Positions 44,716 through 54,529 of a stretch of DNA of 64,000 nt are shown piece after piece. The stretch lies in the NCBI RefSeq assembly GCF_008807415.1, contig NZ_CP043626.1, positions 6,114,501 to 6,178,500 of the forward strand. The letters run 5' to 3'. The stretch comes from Pseudomonas denitrificans (nom. rej.) (GTDB lineage: Bacteria > Pseudomonadota > Gammaproteobacteria > Pseudomonadales > Pseudomonadaceae). Within the stretch, counting starts at the first letter, position 1, and each line of letters starts with the position of its first letter. The notes below the pieces were generated by a model. The model was not told where the DNA came from. It saw only the letters and a program-made list of their open reading frames with translations, and made no database searches. The translations under genes and the position numbers were made by a program.

Positions 44716-45069
44716 ATGCAAACCGAACAACTGGTCGAACTGACCATCGCCGCCCTGGAAGATCTCAAGGCGCAGGACATCACCGTCATCGACGTGCGCG
44801 AGAAGACCAGCATCACCGACGTCATGGTCATCGCCACCGGCGCCTCCAGCCGTCAGGTCAAGTCGCTGGCCGACAACGTCCTGGAAAAGGTCAAGGAACA
44901 GGGCGTGCGCCCGATCGGCAGCGAAGGCCAGGAAGGCGGCGAGTGGGTCCTGATCGACCTCGCCAATGTCGTGGTCCACGTCATGCAGCCGGCCACCCGC
45001 CAGTTCTATGACCTGGAACGCCTGTGGCAGGGCGCCGAGCAGAGCCGCGCCTCGCACAGCGCCGAGTAA
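44716..45069 (+). CDS. rsfS: Ribosomal silencing factor RsfS
   Basis: RsfS binds ribosomal protein L14 and blocks joining of the subunits during starvation. The 117-residue protein shows the DUF143 core: [26 protein letters not shown] sequence, [34 protein letters not shown] and the C-terminal [10 protein letters not shown]. The start is ATG 44716, 19 bases after nadD. rlmH follows within eight bases. Confidence 0.97.
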   Translation: MQTEQLVELTIAALEDLKAQDITVIDVREKTSITDVMVIATGASSRQVKSLADNVLEKVKEQGVRPIGSEGQEGGEWVLIDLANVVVHVMQPATRQFYDLERLWQGAEQSRASHSAE

Positions 45070-45076
45070 GCCTGCT

Positions 45077-45544
45077 GTGCGTCTGCGACTGATCGCGGTC
45101 GGCTCGCGCATGCCGCGCTGGGTGGAAGAGGGCTGGGCGGAGTACGTCAAGCGCCTGCCCTCGGAGCTGTCCCTGGAACTGGTGGAAATCCCGCTCAACA
45201 CGCGCGGCAAGAATGCCGACGTGGCGCGGCTGATCCGCCAGGAAGGCGAGGCCATGCTGAGCAAGGTCCAGCCGGGGGAACGCATTGTCACCCTGGAAGT
45301 CGAAGGCAAGCCCTGGAGCACCCCCCAGCTGGCGCAGGAGCTCGACCGCTGGCGCCTGGACGCGCGCACCGTCAACCTCATGGTCGGTGGGCCGGAAGGC
45401 CTGGCGCCGGAGGTCTGCGCGCGCAGCGAGCAGCGCTGGTCGCTGTCGCCGCTGACCCTGCCGCACCCGCTGGTGCGGATCCTGGTCGGCGAGCAGATCT
45501 ACCGCGCCTGGACGGTTCTGTCCGGGCACCCCTACCACAAGTAG
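45077..45544 (+). CDS. rlmH: 23S rRNA pseudouridine(1915) N3-methyltransferase RlmH
   Basis: RlmH methylates pseudouridine 1915 of 23S rRNA on the whole ribosome. It starts with GTG at 45077 and has exactly 155 residues, the family length. It shows the SPOUT knot motifs IRLGGPEG-like [11 protein letters not shown] and the C-terminal [20 protein letters not shown]. The rsfS-rlmH-mrdA order is conserved. No unusual feature is seen. Confidence 0.97.
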   Translation: MRLRLIAVGSRMPRWVEEGWAEYVKRLPSELSLELVEIPLNTRGKNADVARLIRQEGEAMLSKVQPGERIVTLEVEGKPWSTPQLAQELDRWRLDARTVNLMVGGPEGLAPEVCARSEQRWSLSPLTLPHPLVRILVGEQIYRAWTVLSGHPYHK

Positions 45545-45559
45545 TCGTAGCCGTTTTCG

Positions 45560-47449
45560 ATGCCGCAGCCGATACAGCTCAAGGACCACGAGAAGGACGC
45601 CCGTCTGGTCCGCGCCCGCGTCATCGTTGGCGGGGTGGCGATCTTCCTGCTCGCCCTGGTGCTGGTGGCGCGCATGTATCACCTGCAGGTGACGCAGTAC
45701 GACTATCACTCGACGCTGTCGGAGAACAACCGCGTCCACGTGCAGCCGATTCCGCCCAATCGCGGGCTGATCTTCGACCGCAACGGGGTGATCATCGCCG
45801 ACAACCGCCCTAGCTTCAGCCTGACCATCACCCGCGAGCGCACCGAGAACCTGCAGGAGACGCTCAAGACCCTGGTGGAGATCCTCGGCCTCACCGAGGA
45901 AGACAAGGCCATCTTCGAGAAGCGCATGAAACAGGGGCGCCGGCCGTTCGAGCCGGTGCCGATCATGTTCGAGCTGTCCGAGGAGCAGATCGCCCGCATC
46001 GCGGTGAACCAGTACCGCCTCAATGGCGTCGACGTGGCTGCGCAGTTCGTCCGCCATTACCCGCTGGGCGAGCACTTCGCCCACTCGGTCGGCTATGTCG
46101 GGCGGATCAACGAGGCGGAACTGAAGAAGCTCGACCCGGTGGCCTATTCGGGCACCCACCACATCGGCAAGACCGGCGTGGAAAAATTCTACGAGGACGC
46201 GCTGCACGGCACGGTTGGCTACGAGGAAGTCGAGACCAACGCCCGCGGCCGCGTCCTGCGCGTGCTCAAGCGCACCGAGCCGGTCTCCGGCCGTGACATC
46301 GTGCTGAGCATCGACAGCAAGCTGCAGGCTGCCGCGGAAACCGCACTGGCCGGCCGGCGCGGCGCCATCGTGGCGATCCAGCCGTCCACCGGCGAAGTGC
46401 TGGCCATGGTCAGCCAGCCCGCCTACGACCCCAACCTGTTCGTCACCGGCATCAGCTTCAAGGACTATGCGGCCCTGCGCGATTCCGAGGACCGCCCGTT
46501 GTACAACCGCGTGCTGCGCGGCCTGTACCCGCCGGGCTCGACGGTAAAACCGGCGGTGGCCATCGCCGGCCTCGATGCAGGCGTCGTGACGCCCTCCAGC
46601 CGAGTGTTCGACCCCGGCTATTACCAACTGCCGAACTACGACCACAAGTACCGCAACTGGAACCGCATGGGCGACGGCTGGGTGACCCTGGAGACCGCGA
46701 TCATGCGCTCCAACGACACCTACTTCTACGACCTCGCGCATAAGCTGGGGATCGACCGCCTGCACGACTACATGAGCGAATTCGGCTTCGGCCAACGGGT
46801 CGCCCTGGACATGTACGGCGAAGCGGAAGGCCTGATGCCGTCGCGCCAATGGAAGCGCGCGCTGCGCCGACAGGCCTGGTTCCCCGGTGAAACCCTGATT
46901 CTCGGCATCGGCCAGGGCTACATGCAGGCCACGCCGCTGCAGTTGGCGCAGATGACCGCGCTGCTGGCCAACAAGGGCAAATGGATTCGACCGCACTTGG
47001 CCAAGACCATCGACGGCAAGCCGCCGGTCGACGAGGACCCGATGCCGGATATCAAGCTCAAGGACCCGAACAACTGGAACCTGGTGGACTACGGCATGCA
47101 GCAGGTAGTCCATGGGGCTCGCGGCACCGCGCACAAGGTTGGCGCCACGTCCGTCTACCGCATTGCCGGCAAGTCCGGTACCGCGCAGGTCGTCGCGATC
47201 AAGCAGGGCGAGAAATACAACCGCTCCAAACTGCTCGAGCGCCACCGCGACCACGCCTTGTTCGTCGGCTTCGCGCCGGCAGACAACCCGCAGATCGCCG
47301 TGGCCGTGATGGTGGAGAACGGCGAGTCCGGCTCCGGCGTTGCCGCCCCCGTGCTCAAGGCCGTGACCGACGCCTGGTTGCTCGACGAGACCGGCAAGCT
47401 CAAGGCCGAATACGCACCGCAGGCCACGGCGGAGGCGCCCAAACCATGA
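45560..47449 (+). CDS. mrdA: Penicillin-binding protein 2
   Basis: PBP2 is the transpeptidase of the cell-elongation machinery and works with RodA. The 629-residue protein has one N-terminal membrane anchor (about 20-40), the pedestal domain and a transpeptidase domain with S327-T-V-K330, an SND triad member and K538-S-G-T. It starts 16 bases after rlmH and overlaps rodA by four bases. All catalytic motifs are intact. Confidence 0.97.
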   Translation: MPQPIQLKDHEKDARLVRARVIVGGVAIFLLALVLVARMYHLQVTQYDYHSTLSENNRVHVQPIPPNRGLIFDRNGVIIADNRPSFSLTITRERTENLQETLKTLVEILGLTEEDKAIFEKRMKQGRRPFEPVPIMFELSEEQIARIAVNQYRLNGVDVAAQFVRHYPLGEHFAHSVGYVGRINEAELKKLDPVAYSGTHHIGKTGVEKFYEDALHGTVGYEEVETNARGRVLRVLKRTEPVSGRDIVLSIDSKLQAAAETALAGRRGAIVAIQPSTGEVLAMVSQPAYDPNLFVTGISFKDYAALRDSEDRPLYNRVLRGLYPPGSTVKPAVAIAGLDAGVVTPSSRVFDPGYYQLPNYDHKYRNWNRMGDGWVTLETAIMRSNDTYFYDLAHKLGIDRLHDYMSEFGFGQRVALDMYGEAEGLMPSRQWKRALRRQAWFPGETLILGIGQGYMQATPLQLAQMTALLANKGKWIRPHLAKTIDGKPPVDEDPMPDIKLKDPNNWNLVDYGMQQVVHGARGTAHKVGATSVYRIAGKSGTAQVVAIKQGEKYNRSKLLERHRDHALFVGFAPADNPQIAVAVMVENGESGSGVAAPVLKAVTDAWLLDETGKLKAEYAPQATAEAPKP

Positions 47450-48597
47450 CCATGAACGGAAATTTCGACCGCACGCTGTCCAGCGAAGACGTGATGAAGC
47501 GGCGCTCCAGCCTGCTGCAGCGCCTGCACATCGACGGCCTGCTGCTCCTGCTGCTGGTGACCCTCGGCTCGGTCGGCCTGTTCGTCCTCTATTCCGCCAG
47601 CGGCAAGAGCTGGGACCTGCTGATCAAGCAGGCCTCGTCGTTCGGCCTGGGCCTGGGCGCGATGTTCGTGCTGGCGCAGATCGAGCCGCGCTTCCTCGCC
47701 CGCTGGGTGCCGCTGGGCTACCTGATCGGCGTGGCGCTGCTGGTGGTGGTGGACGTGATGGGCCACAACGCCATGGGTGCGACCCGCTGGATCAACATTC
47801 CCGGGGTGATCCGCTTCCAGCCGGCGGAATTCATGAAGCTGCTGATGCCCATGACGATCGCCTGGTACCTGTCCAAGCGCTCGTTGCCGCCGGGCTTCAA
47901 GCACAGCGTGGTGGGCCTGGCGCTGATCGTCGTGCCCTTCGTGCTGATCCTCAAGCAGCCGGACCTGGGCACCGCCATGCTGGTGCTGGCGTCCGGCTCC
48001 TTCGTGCTGTTCGTCGGCGGGCTGCGCTGGCGCTGGATCATCATGGCCGTATCGGCCGCGGTGCCGGTCGCCGTGGGCATGTGGTACTTCGTCATGCACG
48101 ACTACCAGAAACAGCGCGTACTGACCTTCCTCGACCCGGAAAGCGATCCGCTGGGTACCGGCTGGAACATCATCCAGTCAAAAGCGGCCATCGGTTCCGG
48201 CGGCGTCTTCGGCAAGGGCTGGCTGCTGGGCACGCAGTCCCATCTGGATTTTTTGCCCGAAAGCCACACGGACTTTATCATTGCCGTGCTCGGCGAAGAG
48301 TTCGGCCTGGTCGGCGTATGCCTTCTGCTGGTGCTGTACCTGCTGGTGATCTACCGGGGGCTGGTGATCACGGCGCAGGCGCAGACGCTGTTCGGCAAGC
48401 TGCTGGCCGGCAGTATCACCATGACCTTCTTCGTGTATGTGTTCGTCAACATTGGTATGGTCAGCGGATTGTTGCCAGTGGTGGGGGTACCGCTGCCCTT
48501 TATCAGTTACGGCGGAACTTCGCTGGTGACCCTGATGTCAGGGTTCGGCGTTTTGATGTCGATTCACACCCACCGGAAGTGGATCGCCCAGGTTTGA
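47446..48597 (+). CDS. rodA: Rod-shape-determining glycosyltransferase RodA
   Basis: RodA is the SEDS-family peptidoglycan polymerase that pairs with PBP2. The 383-residue protein has about ten membrane segments, ATRWINIPGVIRFQPAEFMKL, ILKQPDLGTAM with the key Asp, HTDFIIAVLGEEFGL and the C-terminal PLPFISYGGTS. Two ATG codons compete (47446 and 47452); the first overlaps the mrdA stop and is better spaced from GGAGG at 47431-47435. Its own stop overlaps the next gene by one base. Confidence 0.96.
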   Translation: MTMNGNFDRTLSSEDVMKRRSSLLQRLHIDGLLLLLLVTLGSVGLFVLYSASGKSWDLLIKQASSFGLGLGAMFVLAQIEPRFLARWVPLGYLIGVALLVVVDVMGHNAMGATRWINIPGVIRFQPAEFMKLLMPMTIAWYLSKRSLPPGFKHSVVGLALIVVPFVLILKQPDLGTAMLVLASGSFVLFVGGLRWRWIIMAVSAAVPVAVGMWYFVMHDYQKQRVLTFLDPESDPLGTGWNIIQSKAAIGSGGVFGKGWLLGTQSHLDFLPESHTDFIIAVLGEEFGLVGVCLLLVLYLLVIYRGLVITAQAQTLFGKLLAGSITMTFFVYVFVNIGMVSGLLPVVGVPLPFISYGGTSLVTLMSGFGVLMSIHTHRKWIAQV

Positions 48598-49628
48598 TGA
48601 CAAGAGTGAAGAAAGGAATGCAAGTACTGCGCGCCTGGGCTGCCAGGGGGGTGCATTGGGTCGGAATCGCGGGGGCGATCGGCATGTCCGGCGCCGCTGG
48701 CGCGGGCGACTACGATGGTTCGCCCCAGGTCGCCGAGTTCGTCAGCGAGATGACCCGTGACTACGGCTTCGCCGGCGAGCAGCTCATGGGTCTCTTCCAC
48801 GACGTGGAACGCAAGCAGTCCATCCTCGACGCCATCTCCCGCCCCGCCGAGCGGGTGAAGACCTGGAAGGAATACCGGCCGATCTTCGTCACCGACGCGC
48901 GCATCAACCGCGGGGTGGACTTCTGGAACCAGAATGCCGAGGCCCTGGCCCGCGCCGAGCAGGAATACGGCGTGCCGGCCCAGTACATCGTCTCCATCAT
49001 TGGCGTGGAGACCTTCTTCGGCCGCAATACCGGCAACTTCAAGGTGATGGACGCGCTGTCCACCCTGGGCTTCGACTACCCGCCGCGCGCCGACTTCTTC
49101 CGCAAGGAGCTCAAGCAGTTCCTGCTGCTGGCCCGCGAACAGCAGGTCGACCCGCTCAGCCTCACCGGCTCCTATGCCGGCGCCATGGGCCTGCCGCAGT
49201 TCATGCCGAGCAGCTTCCGCGCCTACGCCGTGGACTTCGACGGAGACGGCCACATCAATATCTGGAGCGACCCCACCGATGCCATCGGCAGCGTCGCCAA
49301 CTACTTCAAGCAGCACGGCTGGCACACCGGCGAGCCGGTGGTGTCGCAGGCGGAAATCGGCACCTCGACCGCCGAAGACGCGCTTACCCAGGGCCTGGAA
49401 CCGCAGATGAACCTCGGTCAGCTACGCTCTCAGGGCTGGCGAACCCATGACGTGATCCGCGACGACCTGATGGTGACCGCCATGCGCCTGGAAGGCGCGC
49501 AGGGCACCGAGTACTGGGTCGGGCTGCCGAACTTCTACGTGATCACCCGTTACAACCGCAGCGCCATGTACGCCATGGCGGTCCATCAGCTGGCCGGCGA
49601 GATCGCCAAGGCACGAGGTGTCCATTGA
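48597..49628 (+). CDS. mltB: Membrane-associated/soluble lytic transglycosylase B (MltB family)
   Basis: The enzyme cuts the glycan strand of peptidoglycan, leaving 1,6-anhydro ends. The 343-residue precursor has an N-terminal signal segment, IIGVETFFGRNTGNFKVMDALSTL with the catalytic Glu, AGAMGLPQFMPSSFRAYAVDFDGDG and a GLPNFYVITRYN C terminus, all MltB/SltB1 hallmarks. No lipobox is clear, so it fits the soluble SltB1 form. The start at 48597 overlaps rodA; ATG 48618 with AAAGGA before it is an alternative. Confidence 0.93.
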   Translation: MTRVKKGMQVLRAWAARGVHWVGIAGAIGMSGAAGAGDYDGSPQVAEFVSEMTRDYGFAGEQLMGLFHDVERKQSILDAISRPAERVKTWKEYRPIFVTDARINRGVDFWNQNAEALARAEQEYGVPAQYIVSIIGVETFFGRNTGNFKVMDALSTLGFDYPPRADFFRKELKQFLLLAREQQVDPLSLTGSYAGAMGLPQFMPSSFRAYAVDFDGDGHINIWSDPTDAIGSVANYFKQHGWHTGEPVVSQAEIGTSTAEDALTQGLEPQMNLGQLRSQGWRTHDVIRDDLMVTAMRLEGAQGTEYWVGLPNFYVITRYNRSAMYAMAVHQLAGEIAKARGVH

Positions 49629-50647
49629 GCAAGCGAATCGCAAGTCCCGGCCTCTGGTCGCTGGCCGCCTGCGTTGGCCTGAGCACCGTGTTCCTCGCCA
49701 GCTGTACCGGCAACCGCGCGCCCCAGCAGCAGCCGGTGGCCAGCAGCGGCATTTCCGGTCCCTATGACTACAACCGCCCGCACCGCGACGGCGCGCCCTG
49801 GTGGGACGTCGACGTGTCGCGCATCCCCGATGCCGTGCCGATGCCGCACAACGGGCCGTTCAAGAACAACCCCTACACCGTGCTGGGCAAGACCTACTAC
49901 CCGCTGAACAACGCGAACACCTACAGCGTGGTCGGCACCGCCTCCTGGTACGGCACCAAGTTCCATGGGCAGGCCACCGCCAACGGCGAGCAGTACGACC
50001 TGTACGGCATGACCGCCGCGCACAAGACCCTGCCGCTGCCCAGCTACGTCCGCGTGACCAACCTGGACAACGGCAAGAGCGTCATCGTCCGCGTCAACGA
50101 CCGCGGCCCGTTCTATTCCGACCGGGTGATCGACCTGTCCTTCGCCGCTGCCAAGAAGCTCGGCTACGCCGAGACCGGCACCGCCCACGTGAAGGTAGAG
50201 GGCATCGACCCCGACCGCTGGTGGGCCTCCCAGGGCAAGCAGCCGCCGATGATCATGGCCCTGCCGAAGATGGCCGCGCAGCCTGTCGCACAGCCGCAGG
50301 CGGTCGCCATGGCCCAGCCCATCGAAACCTATACCCCGCCGCCAGCGCAGCACGCCGTGCCTGTGGCGCCGGTCCAGATCGACTCAAAAAAAAACGCTTC
50401 ATTACCAGCCGATGGCCTGTATCTCCAGGTGGGTGCCTTCGCCAACCCGGACGCTGCGGAGCTCCTCAAGGAGAAGGTCGGCGGCCTGACGGGGGCGAAA
50501 TCCTTTATCAGCTCGGTCGTGGTCAACCAGCAGACCTTGTACCGAGTGCGCCTGGGACCGATCGGAACGCAGGATGAAGCAAGTCGGATGCAGGACAGCA
50601 TCCGCGTGGCCAACCTTGGCCAACCCAAGCTCGTGCGCCTGGACTGA
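49625..50647 (+). CDS. rlpA: RlpA septal-ring lytic transglycosylase lipoprotein
   Basis: RlpA cleaves denuded glycan strands at the division site and is tied to daughter-cell separation in P. aeruginosa. The 340-residue precursor starts with TTG at 49625 inside the mltB stop. It has a lipobox (FLASC, Cys27), a double-psi beta-barrel domain with GTASWYGTKFHGQATANGE and VNDRGPFYSDRVIDLS, a Pro/Gln/Ala-rich linker and a C-terminal SPOR domain (YLQVGAFANPDAAELL). An A run in the linker (50387-50394) encodes SKKN and is intact. Confidence 0.95.
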   Translation: MSKRIASPGLWSLAACVGLSTVFLASCTGNRAPQQQPVASSGISGPYDYNRPHRDGAPWWDVDVSRIPDAVPMPHNGPFKNNPYTVLGKTYYPLNNANTYSVVGTASWYGTKFHGQATANGEQYDLYGMTAAHKTLPLPSYVRVTNLDNGKSVIVRVNDRGPFYSDRVIDLSFAAAKKLGYAETGTAHVKVEGIDPDRWWASQGKQPPMIMALPKMAAQPVAQPQAVAMAQPIETYTPPPAQHAVPVAPVQIDSKKNASLPADGLYLQVGAFANPDAAELLKEKVGGLTGAKSFISSVVVNQQTLYRVRLGPIGTQDEASRMQDSIRVANLGQPKLVRLD

Positions 50648-50745
50648 GATTCCACCGCCCGCGCCGCAGCGGCCCGCCAGAGGTTGCAGCACCCGAGTTC
50701 CCCTCAAGGGGATTGTTTGACCATTAGTGAACCCCAGAGAGACGG

Positions 50746-51903
50746 ATGAACATCTTCAACTTCGCCAAACGCCTGTCCTTGCTCGTGTTGTTCAGCGCCC
50801 CCGTGGCCAGCTGGGCAGCTGAAGTCGTTCCCGCCGCCCCGCAGCTCGCGGCCAAGGCCTGGGTGCTGATGGACGGCGCCAGCGGCAACATCCTGGTCGA
50901 GAACGCCGGGGACGAGCGCCTGCCGCCCGCCAGCCTGACCAAGCTGATGACCGCCTACATCGCCACCAAGGAAATCGAAGGCGGTCGCATCGCCGAATCC
51001 GACCTGGTCACCGTCAGCGAACACGCCTGGCGCACCGGCGGCTCGCGCATGTTCATCAAGGTCGGCTCCCAGGTTTCGGTGAGCGACCTGCTGCACGGCA
51101 TCATCATCCAGTCGGGCAACGACGCCTCCGTTGCCCTGGCCGAGCACATCGCCGGCAGCGAAGACGCCTTCGCCGACATGATGAACACCACCGCGCAGAA
51201 GCTGGGCATGACCAATTCCCACTTCATGGACGCCACCGGCCTACCCAACCCGGACCACTACTCGTCCGCCAAGGACATGGCCACCCTGGCCCGCGCCATC
51301 ATCTACGGCGAGCCGACCCACTACGCCATCTACGCGCAGAAAGAGTTCTTCTGGAACAACATCAAGCAGCCCAACCGCAACCTGCTGCTGTGGCGCGACA
51401 AGACCGTCGACGGCCTGAAAACCGGCCACACCGACGAGGCCGGCTACTGCCTGGTGGCTTCCGCCGTGCGTGATGGCCAGCGCATGATCGCCGTGGTGTT
51501 CGGCACCAACAGCGAACAGGCTCGCGCCGCTGAGACCCAGAAGCTGCTCACCTACGGCTTCCGCTTCTTCGAAACCCAGACCTTCTACAAGAAGGGCACC
51601 GAGCTGACCAAGGCCATGGTCTGGAAAGGCTCCGAGCACGAAGTCAAAGCCGGCCTGTCCGAAGACCTGACCATGACCGTGCCGCGCGGCCAGCTCAAGC
51701 AGCTGCAGGCCAACATGGTCGTCGAGCCGAACCTCATGGCGCCGATCCAGCAGGGCCAGGTCATCGGCAAGGTCGAGGTCAAGCTGAACGACAAGGTCGT
51801 CCGCACCGCCGACCTCGTCGCCCTGAACGCCGTGGAAGAAGGCGGCTTCTTCCGCCGCATCTGGGACAGCATCCGCCTGTTCTTCTTCGGCCTGTTCAAC
51901 TGA
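50746..51903 (+). CDS. dacA: D-alanyl-D-alanine carboxypeptidase (PBP5/6 family)
   Basis: The enzyme trims the terminal D-Ala of peptidoglycan stem peptides. The 385-residue precursor has a signal peptide ending SWAAE, the triad S63-L-T-K66, S123-G-N and K225-T-G, a PBP5-type C-terminal beta domain, and a C-terminal amphipathic anchor (RIWDSIRLFFFGLFN) for the inner membrane. In P. aeruginosa the gene in this position is named dacC. A strong hairpin follows at 51912-51943. Confidence 0.95.
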   Translation: MNIFNFAKRLSLLVLFSAPVASWAAEVVPAAPQLAAKAWVLMDGASGNILVENAGDERLPPASLTKLMTAYIATKEIEGGRIAESDLVTVSEHAWRTGGSRMFIKVGSQVSVSDLLHGIIIQSGNDASVALAEHIAGSEDAFADMMNTTAQKLGMTNSHFMDATGLPNPDHYSSAKDMATLARAIIYGEPTHYAIYAQKEFFWNNIKQPNRNLLLWRDKTVDGLKTGHTDEAGYCLVASAVRDGQRMIAVVFGTNSEQARAAETQKLLTYGFRFFETQTFYKKGTELTKAMVWKGSEHEVKAGLSEDLTMTVPRGQLKQLQANMVVEPNLMAPIQQGQVIGKVEVKLNDKVVRTADLVALNAVEEGGFFRRIWDSIRLFFFGLFN

Positions 51904-51911
51904 CCGCCCGT

Positions 51912-51943
51912 CCCGGTCTTGTACTTTTGTATACAAGACCGGG
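51912..51943 (+). terminator. Hairpin after dacA, possible terminator
   Basis: A perfect 12-bp stem (CCCGGTCTTGTA with TACAAGACCGGG) with an eight-base loop begins nine bases after the dacA stop. It lacks a T run downstream, so termination may be partial. Confidence 0.6.
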
Positions 51944-52091
51944 ATTGACCCGCCCGCGCGGTCGCAAACTCGGGTAAAATGCCCGCCTGCGACTGCCTGG
52001 TCCCCGTGGCCCGGCGGCCGAAGTCCGATCCACCCGGAGCGTCCCCATCCCGGACGCTCATGCGGAGGCGGGCCACCCGCCCGCGAGAGCC

Positions 52092-52391
52092 ATGACTGAT
52101 ACCCCTGATTCCGTCGATACCAGCGAACAGCCCGCACCGAAGATCGAGTTCCCCTGCGAACGCTACCCGATCAAGGTCATCGGCGACGCCGGCGAAGGCT
52201 TCCCCGACCTGGTCGTCGAAGTCATCCAGCGTCACGCTCCGGACCTCGACATCACCACCCTGGTCACCCGTGACAGCCGCAACGGCCGTTTCCTGTCCGT
52301 GCAGGTGCTGATCACCGCCACCGGCGTCGACCAATTGCAGAACATCCATAAAGACCTGCGCGCCACCGGCCGCGTCCACATGGTGCTCTGA
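52092..52391 (+). CDS. DUF493 (YbeD) protein
   Basis: The 99-residue protein matches the YbeD/DUF493 family: [30 protein letters not shown] and a closing [25 protein letters not shown] strand. It adopts a ferredoxin-like ACT-type fold in known structures; function is not established. It sits between dacA and lipB throughout gammaproteobacteria. The TGA at its end shares a base with the lipB start, so the two are coupled. Confidence 0.93.
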   Translation: MTDTPDSVDTSEQPAPKIEFPCERYPIKVIGDAGEGFPDLVVEVIQRHAPDLDITTLVTRDSRNGRFLSVQVLITATGVDQLQNIHKDLRATGRVHMVL

Positions 52392-53044
52392 TGGGCGAAA
52401 CGCTGGGCTTTCGTGAGCTGGGTATCCTTCCTTACGAGCCGACCTGGCACGCCATGCAGCGCTTCACCGCCGAGCGCGAACCCGTCACGCCCGACGAAGT
52501 CTGGCTGCTCGAACACGAGCGCGTGTTCACCCAGGGCCAGGCCGGCAAGGCCGAGCACGTGCTGTTCCCTGGCGACATCCCGGTGGTCCAGGTCGACCGC
52601 GGCGGCCAGGTGACTTACCACGGCCCCGGCCAGCTGGTTGCCTACCTGATGCTCGACGTGCGCCGCTCCGGCATTGGCGTGCGCGACCTGGTTTCGCGCA
52701 TCGAGCAGAGCCTCATCGGCCTTCTCGACAGTTACGGCGTCACCGCTGTGTCCAAACCCGACGCTCCGGGCGTCTATGTGGACGGCGCGAAGATCGCATC
52801 CCTCGGCCTGCGCATCCGCAACGGCCGCTCCTTCCATGGCCTGGCCCTCAACGTGGACATGGACCTGGAACCCTTTCGACGCATCAATCCCTGCGGTTAC
52901 GCAGGCATGGCCATGACCCAGCTGAGTCAGCTGGCCGGCCCCATCGCATTGGCCGATGTGCGCGAGCGCCTGCGTGGCGAACTCGTCGAACGCCTTGGCT
53001 ACGCGGCACAGAAGACCCTAACGGGCGGGATCCAACCTAGATGA
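52391..53044 (+). CDS. lipB: Lipoyl(octanoyl) transferase
   Basis: LipB moves octanoyl groups from acyl carrier protein to lipoyl domains. The 217-residue protein has [17 protein letters not shown], the [12 protein letters not shown] lysine motif and the catalytic Cys168 in INPCGYAGM. It overlaps the DUF493 stop by one base and the lipA start by four, giving a tight lipoate operon. Confidence 0.97.
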   Translation: MGETLGFRELGILPYEPTWHAMQRFTAEREPVTPDEVWLLEHERVFTQGQAGKAEHVLFPGDIPVVQVDRGGQVTYHGPGQLVAYLMLDVRRSGIGVRDLVSRIEQSLIGLLDSYGVTAVSKPDAPGVYVDGAKIASLGLRIRNGRSFHGLALNVDMDLEPFRRINPCGYAGMAMTQLSQLAGPIALADVRERLRGELVERLGYAAQKTLTGGIQPR

Positions 53045-54036
53045 GCACTGTTGTGGAGAATTCCGGCCAGGCTGCTCCGGCCGCCAAGCCGGGCAAGGTG
53101 GAAGTCGGCGTCAAGCTGCGTGGCGCAGAGAAGGTCGCGCGCATTCCGGTGAAGATCATCCCCACCGACGAACTGCCGAAGAAGCCCGACTGGATTCGCG
53201 TGCGCATCCCCGTCTCCCCAGAGGTCGACCGCATCAAGCAACTGCTGCGCAAGCACAAGCTGCACAGCGTCTGCGAGGAAGCCTCCTGCCCGAACCTGGG
53301 CGAGTGCTTCTCCGGCGGCACCGCGACCTTCATGATCATGGGCGACATCTGCACCCGTCGCTGCCCGTTCTGCGACGTCGGCCACGGCCGCCCGAAGCCG
53401 CTGGATGTCGATGAGCCGACCAACCTCGCCATCGCCATTGCCGACCTGCGCCTGAAGTACGTGGTGATCACCTCGGTGGACCGCGACGATCTGCGTGACG
53501 GTGGCGCCCAGCACTTCGCCGACTGCCTGCGCGAAATCCGCAAGCTGTCCCCCGGCGTACAACTGGAGACCCTGGTCCCGGATTACCGTGGCCGTATGGA
53601 CATCGCCCTGGAAATCACCGCCAACGAGCCGCCGGACGTGTTCAACCACAACCTGGAAACCGTGCCGCGCCTGTACAAGTCGTCCCGTCCGGGCTCCGAC
53701 TTCGAGTGGTCGCTCGACCTGCTGCAGAAGTTCAAGCAGATGGTCCCGCACGTACCGACCAAGTCCGGCCTGATGCTCGGCTTGGGCGAGACCGACGAGG
53801 AAGTCATCGAAGTCATGCACCGCATGCGCGAGCACGACATCGACATGCTGACCCTCGGCCAGTACCTGCAGCCCTCGCGCAACCACCTGCCGGTGCAGCG
53901 CTTCGTCCACCCTGACACCTTCGCCTGGTTCGCCGAGGAAGGCGAGAAGATGGGCTTCAAGAACGTCGCCTCCGGCCCGCTGGTACGCTCCTCGTATCAC
54001 GCCGACCAGCAGGCCCACGGTACCAAGATCGGCTGA
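53041..54036 (+). CDS. lipA: Lipoyl synthase
   Basis: LipA is a radical-SAM enzyme that inserts two sulfurs into octanoyl groups. The 331-residue protein has the auxiliary cluster cysteines Cys78, Cys83 and Cys89 ([12 protein letters not shown]) and the radical-SAM cluster Cys104, Cys108 and Cys111 (CTRRCPFC), plus the C-terminal RSSYHA serine motif. It ends the conserved cluster and is followed by a strong terminator. The chromosome then departs from the P. aeruginosa order. Confidence 0.97.
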   Translation: MSTVVENSGQAAPAAKPGKVEVGVKLRGAEKVARIPVKIIPTDELPKKPDWIRVRIPVSPEVDRIKQLLRKHKLHSVCEEASCPNLGECFSGGTATFMIMGDICTRRCPFCDVGHGRPKPLDVDEPTNLAIAIADLRLKYVVITSVDRDDLRDGGAQHFADCLREIRKLSPGVQLETLVPDYRGRMDIALEITANEPPDVFNHNLETVPRLYKSSRPGSDFEWSLDLLQKFKQMVPHVPTKSGLMLGLGETDEEVIEVMHRMREHDIDMLTLGQYLQPSRNHLPVQRFVHPDTFAWFAEEGEKMGFKNVASGPLVRSSYHADQQAHGTKIG

Positions 54037-54073
54037 CCTGCGCCGGCATCGCCGGCCGCTATGCGTCCTCCAG

Positions 54074-54108
54074 AAGGCCGCTTCCGCAAGGAAGCGGCCT
54101 TTCTTTTT
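54074..54108 (+). terminator. Rho-independent terminator after lipA
   Basis: A 12-bp stem (AAGGCCGCTTCC with GGAAGCGGCCTT) with a GCAA loop is followed by TTTCTTTTT. It marks the boundary between the conserved cluster and the fimbrial region. Confidence 0.92.
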
Positions 54109-54529
54109 GGCGCGATGATTCTCCGACGAGTTGCCGGCCCGCGGCATCCTGGTGCTAGCCCTGGTCCACAGGTGATTCTCCCTTGATGCGTCGGCATTTG
54201 CGACGAAGGTGCTTAAGTCCTACGGACTTTTCCTATTGATCCAATGAGAAACGCGGGGAGGTGAATGTTCTATTGGGTAGGAAGACGGAATGGTGGAGGG
54301 CGGCCAGGGGATAGGGCTGCGCCTGTGTTGAGAAGATTCCCATGATCAGGGGCGGGTTGCCTGACTGCGAAGCGAGTATCACGCGAAGCAAAATTCACAT
54401 CGACGCTAGCCATTGAAAAGACCTGGCAGCGGAGGCCGCGACGGGGACAGGCAGCGATGCCTGGTATGCGGCTCAACATCGATCGTTAGGCGGCCCCCCG
54501 ACCACCCTAAATTCTGCAGAGTGAACCCA
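54109..54529 (+). promoter_or_regulatory. Long upstream region of the fimbrial cluster, with a palindromic site at 54215-54229
   Basis: These 421 bases hold no supported gene and are less GC-rich than the surroundings. AAGTCC-TAC-GGACTT (54215-54229) is a perfect inverted repeat with a three-base centre, of the size bound by response regulators with LuxR-type domains. If the promoter lies just after it, the pilin transcript would carry a 5' leader of about 270-290 bases. Nothing else stands out. Confidence 0.45.

Noticed and set aside
44981..47254. 757-codon minus-strand frame opposite rlmH and mrdA
   Set aside because: It runs opposite well-identified genes and has low-complexity shadow composition.
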